In this document: in pieces, positions 41,960 through 53,100 of the stretch | How the letters are laid out: each line of letters starts with the position of its first letter | Numbering within the stretch: position 1 is the first letter of the stretch | Origin: Chaetoceros tenuissimus | Lineage: Eukaryota; Bacillariophyta; Thalassiosirophyceae; Chaetocerotales; Chaetocerotaceae | NCBI GenBank assembly: GCA_021927905.1 | Contig: BLLK01000047.1 | Span: 1,984,001-2,048,000, forward strand | Direction of reading: 5' to 3' | Length of the DNA: 64,000 nucleotides | Made by a program: the position numbers and the translations under genes | Notes under the pieces: generated by a model | Told to the model about the DNA's origin: nothing | Databases searched by the model: none | What the model saw: only the letters and a program-made list of their open reading frames with translations

Positions 41960-42287
41960 TGTTCTACTGTTCTATCTCTTTGTGTGTATTTTACTGTAAA
42001 ATTTGGATACTGGATATATTATATTGATGGCTGATAGTTAAGAAAGGCAGTGAGGTTTACTTGGTGATTGATGTGGATCTAAATGTCAGTAATGTAATTA
42101 TTGACAGTTGTCATATGACGAGTCATAAAAAGCCTCATCGTCATTGTCTCAAGCGTTTTTCTCAAAACCTACTATGTTCACTGTGATATGATATTGAACA
42201 TCATTTCGCTATCTTCTGCATCATTATAAATCTGCACATACCAGTGAATACGTTGCTATGCTGAAGTAAAGAATTCTAATCAAATAT
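41960..42287. promoter_or_regulatory. Divergent intergenic region, b5 fusion / TrmB-like
   Basis: 328 bp between outward-facing starts. AT-rich, no clear TATA box or repeat recognised. Confidence 0.4.
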
Positions 42288-44208
42288 ATGGTTGTTAGTT
42301 TACGATATTTAGCCTTGGTTGCATTTTTTTCCATTATCTGCAGGGGTGATGCATTTATTAGTCATGGTGTATCAAGAAAGAATAGTCCATTATTGCAACG
42401 AACTATCTTTCGACACACTTCAAAGCAAGTAGAGAAATCAAATAATGCTCAAAATAAGAGTGATGGTATAAGGACTCTAAAAGATATTGATTTCGATGCC
42501 ATTGAAATTCCTGAATCTGCAGATGATATTTTGAAACATTTAATTAGTCCTGCGCCGGAGTCATATGTGATCATCAATGAGACTATGATGAGAATGAATG
42601 AATCTAAAAATGAAAGGGATTTTCATGATTGTATCATCGATCTAAAAGCTTTGTCTCATCAATTAGTAAAACGAGGCTTTGCTTTGGTCATTGAGAGAGA
42701 TGGAGGAGATAAGTCCAAGTGGTTATGGCACACAGCTGAAGCCGAAGCCGAAGTGAAGATCATTATAAAAGGTGATGATCGCGATATTCGTGCAGCTGAA
42801 GCAACATGGAAGAAATCCATGTCAAAGTATCAATCATTGACGGTGCTGGAACTTGCTCATTTAGCCAACTCACAAGATGTAAAAGAAACTACATCATTGA
42901 AACGAATCACACGCCATATTGAAGTAAGTTCACCATGAAAGAAATTGTAACATTCCTTAAAACTTCGGCTCTACCAATTATCTCACTTGTTCGCATTAGA
43001 AAAGAATGAGACTGACAATGGGTTCAGATCTTCGTGGCCGAACGTCGGCTGATGCAGCTTTCCAACTTGCATTATCAGGAGTTGAAGAGAACCATCAAGT
43101 TTTCGATTCCTTCATCGACATCGGCATCTATGAATTACTTCGAGTCGGTTCGCGATCATCATTTCAATCTAAATATATTCTTCAAATGGTTGAGAAATTT
43201 GCCGCTTCCGGTATAGAAAATACAAGGATAATGGGATTTTACAAAATTGCTGGTGAGCTATTGAAAGCGAAAAATTTTCGCGATAAGGATCTCATTGACA
43301 GTCTTCTCAATCAAAGGTTTGGAATGCATTGTGATCGACCTTTGTTATGGCTTTGGCGATATGCGGCAAGACAAGCAAAAATTTCATTCAAGATGATATC
43401 GACCACCAATCATCAAACTTATGAGTGGAAAAGCTATTTCAGATATTCAGAGAGAGACTTGGTTGTGGATGTTGGGTGCGGTATGTGTGCCTCCTTAATC
43501 AATCTCTCAACCAAATCCAAGTTATTCAATGAGGAGCCACCACACCCGCTACTATCTGGTATTGAATGGGAGACTTGTAATTTTGCTGGAACTGATCTCA
43601 ACCAGAAATTCATTGCATACGGAAAAGGAGTCATTTCTAGAAGAGGTCAAGATTGTAGGGATCGAGTTCATTTGTGCTCTGTTCCGGCTCTTGAGTTTCT
43701 CTCTGATTTACATTCTTACCCTGGAAAAGTGAAGTTGATATCAATACATTTCCCAACTCCTTATAAAATCGACAGTGCAGAAGGAAATCTGCAGCTGCCG
43801 GACAAGGAACATGGTGGATTCATGATAACACATGAAGTAGCAAATGAGATTGCTCTATTAATGAAGAAGCATGGGTCTATTGTCCTTTTCCAAACAAAGT
43901 GCGAAGATGTTGCCATCTACACAAAGAACCTCATGTCAAAAGTTGACAAGAATATAAGTTGTGTTCCTTGTCCGAACCACATCAAAAGTATAAATGAATT
44001 ATACCATAGCAACAATGGTGTACCGCAACGAGTTAAAAAATGGATGGCAAATATTGATGAAAGGGATATTGAAAGAGCTGAAGGAAACAATTGGAGTAGT
44101 ATATCTCTGTTACCGATTTTTGGAAGGCCTGAGACCGAGATCAATTGCGAGTACCAAAATACAGTCATCCATAGGTGTTTGTTTCAATATGATGATAATC
44201 AAATCTAA
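42288..44208 (+). CDS. TrmB-like SAM methyltransferase with plastid-type leader
   Basis: Exons 42288-42923 and 43000-44208, intron 42924-42999 (76 bp), joining RHIE to KRMRLTMGSDLRG in frame. 614 residues. The C-terminal half (about 345-600) is a class I methyltransferase: LVVDVGCGMCASL is the SAM loop, FAGTDLNQKFI the acidic loop, and LISIHFPTPYK resembles the catalytic motif of tRNA m7G46 methyltransferases. The N-terminus is a signal peptide (SLRYLALVAFFSIICRGDA) with an Ala-Phe junction (DA-FISHG), so plastid import is likely. Residues 60-340 match nothing I know and make it far longer than bacterial TrmB (about 240). Substrate may be plastid tRNA, but this is unproven. Confidence 0.82.
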
Positions 44209-44365
44209 AGAGCTACTCTAATAAATCAACGTCCATGTGCTATTAGTTAATGAATTATTATATATTCAAAATGTCATTACAAAGCACGTTCTCAATTACT
44301 AACACAAATATATACTTTCTACTATGGGGGGAATTTGATGATGATTTCTTTTGACTCTGCAAAAA

Positions 44366-45157
44366 TTATACAATTGGTTGAGGTCCTTTGTCTACTTTTG
44401 GTTTCTCATTCTCATGAGGGTTGATGTAAAACGCAAGACTGGCCTTGGGATGGTGTGGGTATGCACCATTTGAAATCATCTGAGTTGCCTTTTCTCTTGC
44501 CTTCTCCTCCTTCTCAATGTCAACATTTAGCTTCATACCAGGAACAGTTTCTGGATCTCTTACATCCTCAGGTGTCTTTTCCTTCTTTTGTCTAGAAGTC
44601 TCAGTTCTTCTGATGAGATGGAACAACCTTCTCTTTGACTTCATAGTTCTTTTGTTCATTAGAGTTCCATCACTATTCTTCACAATACCTTTCTTTTGCA
44701 AGATGTGTGAAGCCTGAGCAGAAGTCATTACTCCACCGCCTAACCCTAGTGGCCTTGGTACTGATGTATTTTTCTTTAAATCTCCAGTGTCAGTGTAGGT
44801 CTCGGATAAAAGGGTAGCTCTTGATCTTGCTCTTTCCTCTCTTTCGATATCTTTCAGAGACTTATTTTCCAAATTACTTGAAGCATAACTTCCTGTCATG
44901 GTTGACGCTCCCATCGATCTAGCATCACTTGCATATGAATACCCATCTTGTGACCAGCTCGTAACAGATCTTGAATCTACAGCTGCTTGAGAAGGTTGCA
45001 CTTGTTCTTGCTGCTGCCCAGGAGGAAGAACTCCAAATGGATTGTCCCAAGCAGAAGCCTTCTGGTTGTTCTCTTCGACTGGTTGCGTTGCTCCACCGAA
45101 AATATCATCGAATGGATTAGATGGTACACCGCAGCACATGTAGTTGTAGCTTGACAT
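44366..45157 (-). CDS. Disordered protein with NPF motifs
   Basis: 263 residues, no intron. Low-complexity, Ser/Gln/Lys-rich. Two NPF tripeptides (PSNPFDD, DNPFGV) near the start are the ligands of EH domains in endocytic proteins. Two similar charged helices, SLKDIEREERARSRAT and VDIEKEEKAREKATQM, may be a repeated unit. No enzyme motif, signal peptide or membrane span. A vesicle-traffic adaptor is the best guess, with modest support. Confidence 0.65.
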   Translation of the reverse strand: MSSYNYMCCGVPSNPFDDIFGGATQPVEENNQKASAWDNPFGVLPPGQQQEQVQPSQAAVDSRSVTSWSQDGYSYASDARSMGASTMTGSYASSNLENKSLKDIEREERARSRATLLSETYTDTGDLKKNTSVPRPLGLGGGVMTSAQASHILQKKGIVKNSDGTLMNKRTMKSKRRLFHLIRRTETSRQKKEKTPEDVRDPETVPGMKLNVDIEKEEKAREKATQMISNGAYPHHPKASLAFYINPHENEKPKVDKGPQPIV

Positions 45158-45563
45158 GATTGATTGTAGCTTTTTGAATTAATTTTTTTGTACCGGTGTT
45201 TGATGTGTGGTGTCTGGTGTAGTTTGCTTAAAGGGAGTAAAAAACGTGGAGAGAAAGCGATAATTCAGCGAAAAATGAGTTCAGGGGATGCGTTAGGATT
45301 TGATTTTTCAAAATTCTCTAAATTTTTAGTCACATCTCTACACAATAAGGGCTTTTCATGAGGCAGTCTTGTATTTTGACACCAGATAATTTAGTGTCAC
45401 ATCGTGCACTATCTGACGTCATCTCTACAGCAAGCTGGCCAGTGGCCAGTCGTCATTGGTTGAGAGTTGCAATGTAGGCAAAACAACTTTGATATTATAT
45501 TTGTGCTACTTATGCCGGTATGCATGAATTAGTAGAACTATACACTTTATACATTTAATAACA
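45158..45563. promoter_or_regulatory. Divergent intergenic region with full CRE
   Basis: 406 bp between outward-facing genes. Contains TGACGTCA at 45414-45421, and nothing else recognised. Confidence 0.45.
45414..45421. promoter_or_regulatory. CRE palindrome TGACGTCA, PGM-like promoter
   Basis: Lies 143 bp before the histidine-phosphatase ATG and about 257 bp before the divergent NPF-protein ATG. Same 8-mer as at 29854. bZIP binding is inferred. Confidence 0.35.
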
Positions 45564-46394
45564 ATGACTAAAGATGCAGTGGATGAAATAGCCCATGACG
45601 CAGTTACTCTTGCTCTTGCTAAAAAAGAAAGTGCGCATCACTATGAAGGAGTAGAGGAATTGTATGAGATCATGAGACAGAAGCCATTGACAGTAAAAGC
45701 ATATCAAATCAATGACAACAATGCTCCTTCACCTTCTAGTGCAAACGTGAAAGTATGTCACTTATTGAGACATGGACAGGGATTTCATAACCTCATGGCA
45801 GATATGTATGCAGCTCAAGGTAAAAATTGGACTCAATTTGTTAGGGATGAGAACAATCCATATGTTTTGCCTGAGATTTGCGATGCTCCTCTTACACAAA
45901 AGGGAAGGAATCAAGCAAGAGCTGTACAGCCAATCATAAAGGATCTTCCTTTTCAACCAGAATTAGTCGTGTTGAGTTCTCAATGTAGGGCCCTGTGCAC
46001 TGGATTAATTGCGTTTGAGCATCTAGTAGGAAAAGTTCCATTTATTGCTCATGAAAATGTGAGGGAACAAACAGGTGTTCACATATGCGATATGCGAAGA
46101 GGGAAATCCCAACAGATACTCGATTTTCCTCATGTAGATTTTTCACTCATTCAACATGAAGAGGATCAATTATTTTTGAACGACAGAAGAGAAACGAAAA
46201 TAGAAGTTGGTGAAAGGATACATGACTTTTTGACATGGTTGGAAGCCAGAGACGAAACTCATGTTGCAATTACTAGTCATAGTGGATGGCTAATGACACT
46301 GTTTAATGGTACAGTAGAATGTGATGATACATTGAAGGAATGGTTTCAAACTGGAGAACTAAGAAGTGTTATTTTGGAGTTTAACAAAGTTTAG
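45564..46394 (+). CDS. Histidine-phosphatase (phosphoglycerate-mutase-like) protein
   Basis: 276 residues, no intron. Catalytic signature HLLRHGQGFHN near residue 72 with the phospho-His, VLSSQCRALCTGL for the second phosphate Arg, a charged VREQTGVHICDMR, and SHSGW near residue 235 with the second His. The branch with RHGQGFHN is common in stramenopile and plant 'PGM-like' phosphatases of unknown substrate, not glycolytic mutases. No targeting peptide, so cytosolic. Confidence 0.9.
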   Translation: MTKDAVDEIAHDAVTLALAKKESAHHYEGVEELYEIMRQKPLTVKAYQINDNNAPSPSSANVKVCHLLRHGQGFHNLMADMYAAQGKNWTQFVRDENNPYVLPEICDAPLTQKGRNQARAVQPIIKDLPFQPELVVLSSQCRALCTGLIAFEHLVGKVPFIAHENVREQTGVHICDMRRGKSQQILDFPHVDFSLIQHEEDQLFLNDRRETKIEVGERIHDFLTWLEARDETHVAITSHSGWLMTLFNGTVECDDTLKEWFQTGELRSVILEFNKV

Positions 46395-46438
46395 AATAAG
46401 TAGCCAATTCATCTATTCGAATTCGTATTCTCACTTGT

Positions 46439-47605
46439 TTATCTTGCACTGAATATAGAATAGCCAGTAGCACCTAGTAACGCTAGTGTAATACCAATAT
46501 AGTTCAGAGATGAAAATGGTTCTCCTCCAAAGAAGGCTCTCCCTGCCACTATTATGCCCAATCTTCGGACTGCATCGCATGTTCCGTAGCTGATTGGTTG
46601 TACTAAATTCAAAAAGATGAATGAAAGTACATATTCATAATGATATGCCGCAGCAGCAGCGAGTGATAATGAAAATGGTGGTAGCGATGGTGGTACATTG
46701 CTCTTTGTAGATATTTCCGTGTCATCACCATCCGTGATCATTTTCAATTTCGATTTTATAGAAGTCTGTAGTGACATAAATATAGCAATAATAAATGCCA
46801 CTGACGCCATTGATCTTTGTGCATCCAAACCACTAATTTTAGTGTGAGATAGTGCTCTTTTACTACTCACATTTAATGCAGCTTGGGCAGTAGATGATAA
46901 CATGGCTGCTATAAATCCCTTTTTCTCAAATGTAGGAGAACTCCACGACGTTAGTGCTACTCCAGTCGCAATTGGTATCAACATAAGAAGCGCTGGTAAA
47001 CAAGGCAATGCTTTTAGCCCATCGACTGACACAGAAAGAAGGACTGTGATCAGAGGAATTATGCATTTACTAGTATATGTGAGTGATATGCCTATGCGAT
47101 CAAGTGCAATTGAATTGGAATAATTCGCAACAAATAAGAAAATAGCCGATAGTGCAAAATCTGGCATATATTTGATTGTATCTAGAAGACGCTGTTTCCA
47201 TGCAAAAACATTTGTATGGACAAAAATACCCATGAGTAAAGACCCTGAAAACCTGTATAAAGTCAAAAGCTGTGGGCGAGACAGGGATTTCAAAGCCTCC
47301 GATATCGCCTGTCTTTGTTTTTGTAATAATGGCCGCTTGTGTGTCTTCATGAATTCATGTTGTCTCAATATGAAATCATTGTTCAAATCTTTTATTTTGG
47401 AAGCCTGCCCATTCTCCTCATACTTGAGAAACTCAGTAGTGAAATAGGTGGAAAAGATTATGGACGAGAACATCCAACCCGATCCCATAACTGCAGAGTT
47501 TGACCATGCGGCTACCATCGGGCTCGCAATTGATGTTGACACATTTGACAATAGAGGAGATGCCATCATTCTTGTCTTATCAAATTTAAAGTCTATGTTT
47601 GTCAA
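46439..47605 (-). CDS. Nucleotide-sugar/triose-phosphate-type transporter (SLC35-like)
   Basis: 388 residues, about ten hydrophobic segments (for example LLMGIFVHTNVFAW, FALSAIFLFVANYSNSIAL, ALLMLIPIATGVAL, YIGITLALLGATGYSIF). The pair ISLTYTSKCIIPLITVLLS and the repeat near the C-terminus (VRRLGIIVAGRAFFGGEPFSSLNYIGI) match the DMT superfamily SLC35B/TPT layout. Lacks a plastid leader, so Golgi/ER is likelier. Substrate not readable. Tail-to-tail with the phosphatase gene (44 bp). Confidence 0.87.
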   Translation of the reverse strand: MTNIDFKFDKTRMMASPLLSNVSTSIASPMVAAWSNSAVMGSGWMFSSIIFSTYFTTEFLKYEENGQASKIKDLNNDFILRQHEFMKTHKRPLLQKQRQAISEALKSLSRPQLLTLYRFSGSLLMGIFVHTNVFAWKQRLLDTIKYMPDFALSAIFLFVANYSNSIALDRIGISLTYTSKCIIPLITVLLSVSVDGLKALPCLPALLMLIPIATGVALTSWSSPTFEKKGFIAAMLSSTAQAALNVSSKRALSHTKISGLDAQRSMASVAFIIAIFMSLQTSIKSKLKMITDGDDTEISTKSNVPPSLPPFSLSLAAAAAYHYEYVLSFIFLNLVQPISYGTCDAVRRLGIIVAGRAFFGGEPFSSLNYIGITLALLGATGYSIFSAR

Positions 47606-48013
47606 GGATTGAGTTCTTTAGATGTATTCATGAAGTTGTTTTCAAATGGGAAGGTGTTGCAGTGTTTGCAGTGTTTGAGTGTTTGTGTCAAAAAGTGACT
47701 CTGAAATTGGAAATCCAAATCCAAATCAACCGAACCGAAAGAAGAATCTTCTAGGTCGGGTGGGCGGACAGACCAATTATCTTCAGTGTAGGCCTTTTAT
47801 GTGGGACAAAGGGAAAGGGGCGGTCACCCGACACCAACACCCGACCCAAACGAGAAACAGAACGCAACACAGAACAAAATACAAAATGAAAAAGAAACAA
47901 ACACTTTACTTTCACTTACTTACGAGCACTTCTTGGGCACACTCTTTCTTCTGATAACAACATTACTTCTTTCCTTGATAGTTCTGAGTAATCAATAAAA
48001 TAGAAGTGAAAAT
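47606..48013. promoter_or_regulatory. Divergent intergenic region, transporter / prolyl hydroxylase
   Basis: 408 bp. A segment near 47740-47880 is GC-richer than its surroundings (GGGTGGGCGG, CACCCGACACC). No RNA gene or TATA box recognised. Confidence 0.4.
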
Positions 48014-49624
48014 ATGATGATGTTAGGAGGTAGAAAGAAGAAGATTGAGAACCCCTATCATCAAGACAATACCTTCCCAAATATTCCAAGGATACTCTTT
48101 ATATCTCTAATCTTTGGTGTTCCAATTATTTCTTTCCTAAACAGAGATTATATTGAAGCGGCTCTGTTTGGAATAAAATCAGAATATGCATTATCATCGA
48201 GATCTTTGCATGGACCATTGTCATCGCAATCTAGTTTCTCAAATGATGTAGATCCCAACCTCAAAACAATGACCTTCCAGTTTCCAGATGAAAACGAACC
48301 TAGAACATTTGATGCATATGTGCAACCAGATGTAGCTTCATTTTACAAAGGTAATCCTCCATCCACAACTATACAAGAACCTCGATTTAAAGGTCTTGCT
48401 GGTAAATTTGTTAACTTTAGTCCTGACCACTTGCAATTATACTGGGATGATGGGCGTGAGGGAATGCATATTGCAGATTTACCTCCTTTTCAGGCTGCGG
48501 GTACAGCAACGTTCCCAGTTCATAGGTTTTTCTTCAGTAAGCGAAATGGAGATAAAAAAGAAGTTGTTCATAGGGTACATATCCAACCTCATCAAAATTT
48601 GTATATCCATGACGCATTTGAAGAAGGACATGCCAAAGTCGAAGATTTAACAGGTGAATTGTTAGAATTGTACAATCTTCAAAAGAAGAATCTTTATTTC
48701 GCAAAGGAATATAGAAAATTTACAGGGAGAGACTGGCTATCTTTCTATCCAGCAACTAAGAAACCAATCTACAAAATGTGGAACGCTGATTATTTTGGAC
48801 AGCAGCATTGGGTCACTACAACTGAAACTCATTTTGTGCTGGAACCACCTGAAGATTTACTCACACAAATGACTCATGATGAAATGTTTCGGGATCGGAT
48901 ACAACACCCAGATATTAGAAATTTAACGGAATATAGGTCGAAGGAACCATTACTCAACATGACAATGACAGTGCTTTCTGTCTCCCCTCGTGTTTTCGAA
49001 GTGAAATCTTTCCTAAGTCAACAAGAAGTGGATCATATTGTTCACATGGCTACTGGAATGAAATTGTCTTTGTCAACTACAAGTGCAACCGATGGAAAGG
49101 ATGCAACGTCAAACTCAAAATCCAGAACTTCTCATAATTCATGGGTTGGAAGAGCAAGATCTCCCATCATGGATAGTATTTATGCAAGAGCAGCTGATTT
49201 AATGCGACTTGATGAGGCATTATTAAGGCAAAGGCACAAAGATGAAATTCCTGAAATTGATCATAGGTCTAGCAATGCTGAGGATTTGCAACTTGTTCAT
49301 TATGCAAGGTCTGAAGAATACACTGCACATCATGATTTCACATATCCTCCTATCCATTCAAGGGGACAGCCAGCTCGATGGTCAACTTTACTTTTATATC
49401 TGAATCAAGGTATGGAGGGAGGAGACACATGTTTTCCAAAATATGTCAATGCAGAGACTACCGGGAAACTCTGTGTCACACCTGAAATTGGTAAAGCAGT
49501 TCTATTCTATGACCAACTTCCTGATGGAAACATGGATGATTTCAGTCAGCATGCTGCAGAACCTGTTCGTAAAGGCGAAAAGTGGCTCATTAATTTGTGG
49601 ACATGGAATCCTCGATTTCGCTAG
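48014..49624 (+). CDS. Prolyl 4-hydroxylase-type dioxygenase, membrane anchored
   Basis: Fe(II)/2-oxoglutarate dioxygenase that hydroxylates proline in secretory proteins. 536 residues, no intron. A single hydrophobic segment at about 24-40 (IPRILFISLIFGVPIISFL) suggests a type II membrane protein of ER/Golgi. The catalytic core occupies residues ~325-535: FLSQQEVDHIVHMA, VHYARSEEYTAHHDF with the metal His and Asp (HxD), LLLYLNQGMEGGDTCFPK, then FSQHAAEPVRKGEKWLINLW with the second His and the Lys that binds 2-oxoglutarate. The ~280 residues between are unusual for P4H and hold a beta-rich region of unknown family. Confidence 0.93.
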   Translation: MMMLGGRKKKIENPYHQDNTFPNIPRILFISLIFGVPIISFLNRDYIEAALFGIKSEYALSSRSLHGPLSSQSSFSNDVDPNLKTMTFQFPDENEPRTFDAYVQPDVASFYKGNPPSTTIQEPRFKGLAGKFVNFSPDHLQLYWDDGREGMHIADLPPFQAAGTATFPVHRFFFSKRNGDKKEVVHRVHIQPHQNLYIHDAFEEGHAKVEDLTGELLELYNLQKKNLYFAKEYRKFTGRDWLSFYPATKKPIYKMWNADYFGQQHWVTTTETHFVLEPPEDLLTQMTHDEMFRDRIQHPDIRNLTEYRSKEPLLNMTMTVLSVSPRVFEVKSFLSQQEVDHIVHMATGMKLSLSTTSATDGKDATSNSKSRTSHNSWVGRARSPIMDSIYARAADLMRLDEALLRQRHKDEIPEIDHRSSNAEDLQLVHYARSEEYTAHHDFTYPPIHSRGQPARWSTLLLYLNQGMEGGDTCFPKYVNAETTGKLCVTPEIGKAVLFYDQLPDGNMDDFSQHAAEPVRKGEKWLINLWTWNPRFR

Positions 49625-50122
49625 AATATCAATCGTAAATGCTTAAAAGAATACCTGCATCATAAGCAGGTCACAATAATAAATCCCAATTTTTAGAAAA
49701 AAAAGAAAGAACCCTTTTTTGTCAACTTTTTGTCCAAATTTATTTGCCCCCCTGTCCTTGTGAAGGGACCATATCAATTTCTAAAATATGATCTTAAAAT
49801 GAGAAGCCTAGGTTATTATGTACGTACTACTGCAGTACTCTCTTCACGACCTAAGTTCTAAGATACAGTAGAGTGATATCGATAGAGTGCAACAGTGCCA
49901 GTGCAACGCAAAGAAGAGAGAGTTTTAAAGCTTTTACTACTCTATGCCCAATAAATAAAAACACAGCCACAGGGCGATTCCTATGTAGAAAGGGGCATCA
50001 CAATAGCAAACAATAGAGCTCGTACCAACAGCATAACCGAAACTGTATTCACGAACGGGCATCACAATAGCAAACAATAGAGCTCGTACCAACAGCAAAA
50101 CTGAAACTGTATTCACGCAGTC
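49625..50122. other. Intergenic and 5' leader with tandem duplication
   Basis: 498 bp between the prolyl hydroxylase stop and the SIR2 gene start. The last part holds the 64-bp tandem repeat described separately. Runs of A and C near 49695-49755. No gene seen. Confidence 0.5.
49993..50118. repeat. 64-bp tandem duplication just before the SIR2 gene ATG
   Basis: Copies at 49993-50056 and 50057-50118 share GGGCATCACAATAGCAAACA and GAAACTGTATTCACG with only a few differences. The second copy ends 4 bp before the ATG at 50123. The unit contains no ATG. Duplicated DNA at the very 5' end of the transcript could affect transcription start or translation. Confidence 0.9.
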
Positions 50123-53100
50123 ATGGCCAATAATCTGACAGCCTGCTTCAAAAGTGGCAAGTTCGTCGTGAAGTATGACTTGGACAATAGCCTCGAACTT
50201 GCCCTTTACGATCGTCTTGAAGTCAAGGAGATTTTTACTCATGAAGGAATGGAGGATAGTGAAGACAATCACATTACAACTGCAGTCCAGATAACTAGTT
50301 CCACTCTTCACACTGACGAGATTGTAGTAAAACCTTTAGCCCCACTAGGTCTTGGAACTGGCAAATATTACGTAAGGTTCATTTTATCTTCAGGAGATAA
50401 GGAAATAGCTAGATCTGAAGTTTTTGAAGCAGACCAAACAGCTAGTGATGACGATGACATATTAACAAAAGATAGCGATTCTTGTAAGATCGAAATTATA
50501 AAGATGCTGAAAGTGAAAGATAATGAAAAAGAGAATACAGAGGTTGAGTTGAGTTGGAAGTTTGAAGGAGAGCAAAGACAGATATTGGTCGATCATTTAT
50601 CTCATTCTGATTTCCTAGTTATAATGCCTAGTGATAAGACTGATGACATAAAATCAGAGTATGCACTGCATGCGTTTGCAATGGCATCGGGACAGCCAGA
50701 AGGCTCTGTAAAAATTCGAGTAGCTGGTCTTTGTAATGCGGAGGGAGAATATCAGGCGCTGTATTATGATAGTGATAAGTCAGTGTGCAGAGGAAAAAGT
50801 TCGCCATTTTGCATCGAGAAGGACTTATTGCCCAATGTTAACTATGAAGATGAAGAACTTCTTCAAAATCTCAAAAACGAATCGTCTCAGTTTAACACTA
50901 TGGCAGTTATGCAATACACAGTTCATGAACACATGCAGAAACTAAAAGCTTCAACAGATTACAATCCTCTCATCACAGCAACCATTGAGCAAAATAAATG
51001 GGATAAGATGATCGAGGATGATCGCAAAAAGTATGAAATGGTGGAAAAAGAAGTCGAGGAAGAGTTGGAAAAGGCAAAGAAGAATGATTCAGGCATGGCA
51101 GATGAGCAAAGCGATGAATTGATATCAGATGTCGAGACTGAGGCGATTCTTTATAAAGCTCTAGAAGAAAAACCTGCCTTTCTATATTGTGGAGCAGGAA
51201 TATCAATTTCGGCTCCATCTTCGTCGCCATCATGGTGGACTCTAATGTCCAATGTTCTAGAAGAGACTTTCAATGCAGTTCCTGAGGAGCATCAAAAAAT
51301 TGCAAAAAAGCTACGTACAAGCGACAATCATAGAAATCCCGAGGAAATTATGGAAACATATTATTTTGTCCTTCAAAAGAAATTGTTTTCCCTTTTTCAA
51401 CTTTTAAATGAAGGCGAGCCCAATGCAAATCATCGAATCATAGCAAAAATGGTGAAACATGGAAAGCTTCGCAGCATCTTGACAACAAATTTTGACGAGT
51501 TTATTGAACGTGCTCTAGATGTTGAAGGCATTGAATATAGAGTCATTTGCACTTCTGAAGAATTTCAGGAATATAAAAACTCTGGCTACAGTGGATTCAC
51601 CATCCTAAAAATTCATGGAACTGTCTCTCGACCAGAGACGATTGTTGCGGTAGCTAATCATTACAAGTCAGGAAAGGGTTTCGGTGGAGTGAAATCTACA
51701 GTGACAGCTCATTTCGTCAAAAATTATCCAACGGTATTTTTCGGCTACTCCGGATACGACTTTATACATGCCAACTACCAAGCTTTTTGGGAATCAGTGA
51801 AAGACTCTAAAGAAAAAGTGTACTTTATAAAATATAAAGGAAGTCGAGGAGGACCGTCAATTCAGAAATTGGTAGGAAGGCATATTGGAGGAAGGTTAGT
51901 TATTGGTGAAGCGATTCTACCTGACCTGGCAATCAAAGTGATGGAGAAATTTGACATCAATGATTCTAAGGAAGTTCTAGACTTTCATAGTTCTATTGAC
52001 TCTGCAGTTGGACAAGAGATAGCAAAGAAACAACGAGACTACGTCAAAAACTGGGTGGGAAAAATTTCCAAGGCAAGTTGTGCAGTATTGCTTCTTTAGA
52101 TTTCATATGCTACTTCTAATGAAACCCTTGAAAAATAGGTGGCTATCCTAGCAATTTTATGGACAGAATCCAGTTATCTAAATGAGTCCACTAACCTCAG
52201 AGAAGAAAAAATGAAAAAAATGAAGGGGGAGAGTGATGGAGCTGGTACAGATGCTGCGGGAGTGACTGCGTACATGTTGCAACTTTCTACTCAAGTTGGA
52301 CAAGGTATTATTACTCAAGAAGAGTATCTTCAAAAACAAAGAAGGGCAACAATGGAAATCACCTTTTCGTACGCTGCAATTCCTAAGAAACAAAAAGATG
52401 AACTAATTGAAATTTTACTTGCTGAGACAGAGACGAATTCATTGCTCAAAGGTCCAAACAGTGATGACATCCTTGCAATGTTTCCATCATATTTGATGAT
52501 GGCAGGAGATACTGCAAACGTCGATGCTTCCGCTCGAGAAATCTTTGATGATGTTTTGGAATATGTAAGAGACACTCTAAACCCTCTCTATGAAAAGAAA
52601 GAGAATGGAGATAAGAAAGCTGAAGTACTTTACAAATTTTATTATTCCCAATCCGGCTTCTTGAGAATTCGGAAAGAAGAGGATCGTGTTGAAGCTGAGG
52701 AAATTATAAATAAATATGCAGATGATGCAGTAGCCCGTGGACTGACTGAAGAAGAAGTCACAGATTTGGCCACTAAAGAAGTAGGCCCGACAATCACAAG
52801 AATTGCATATCAACAAATTGATATAAGAAGCTTGATCAAATCTCAAGGTGATGATATAGTTAAAACAAGTTCAAGTGGTGGAGCAACTATTGATGATATT
52901 TTGGAGTCTGCATTCATAATTGCGGTTACTCTACAACGACAGGCTGCGTTTAGAAGCAGTGATGCGTATCAGTCACCTGTTATGAATCAAATTGTCGGTA
53001 TGATCAGTCTCAATGAAGAAAAAGAAATACCAGCAGAGATGTTGAAAAGGCTCGAAGATGAATTGAGTAGTGACTTTCAACAAGTTATAGATATTGTTGA

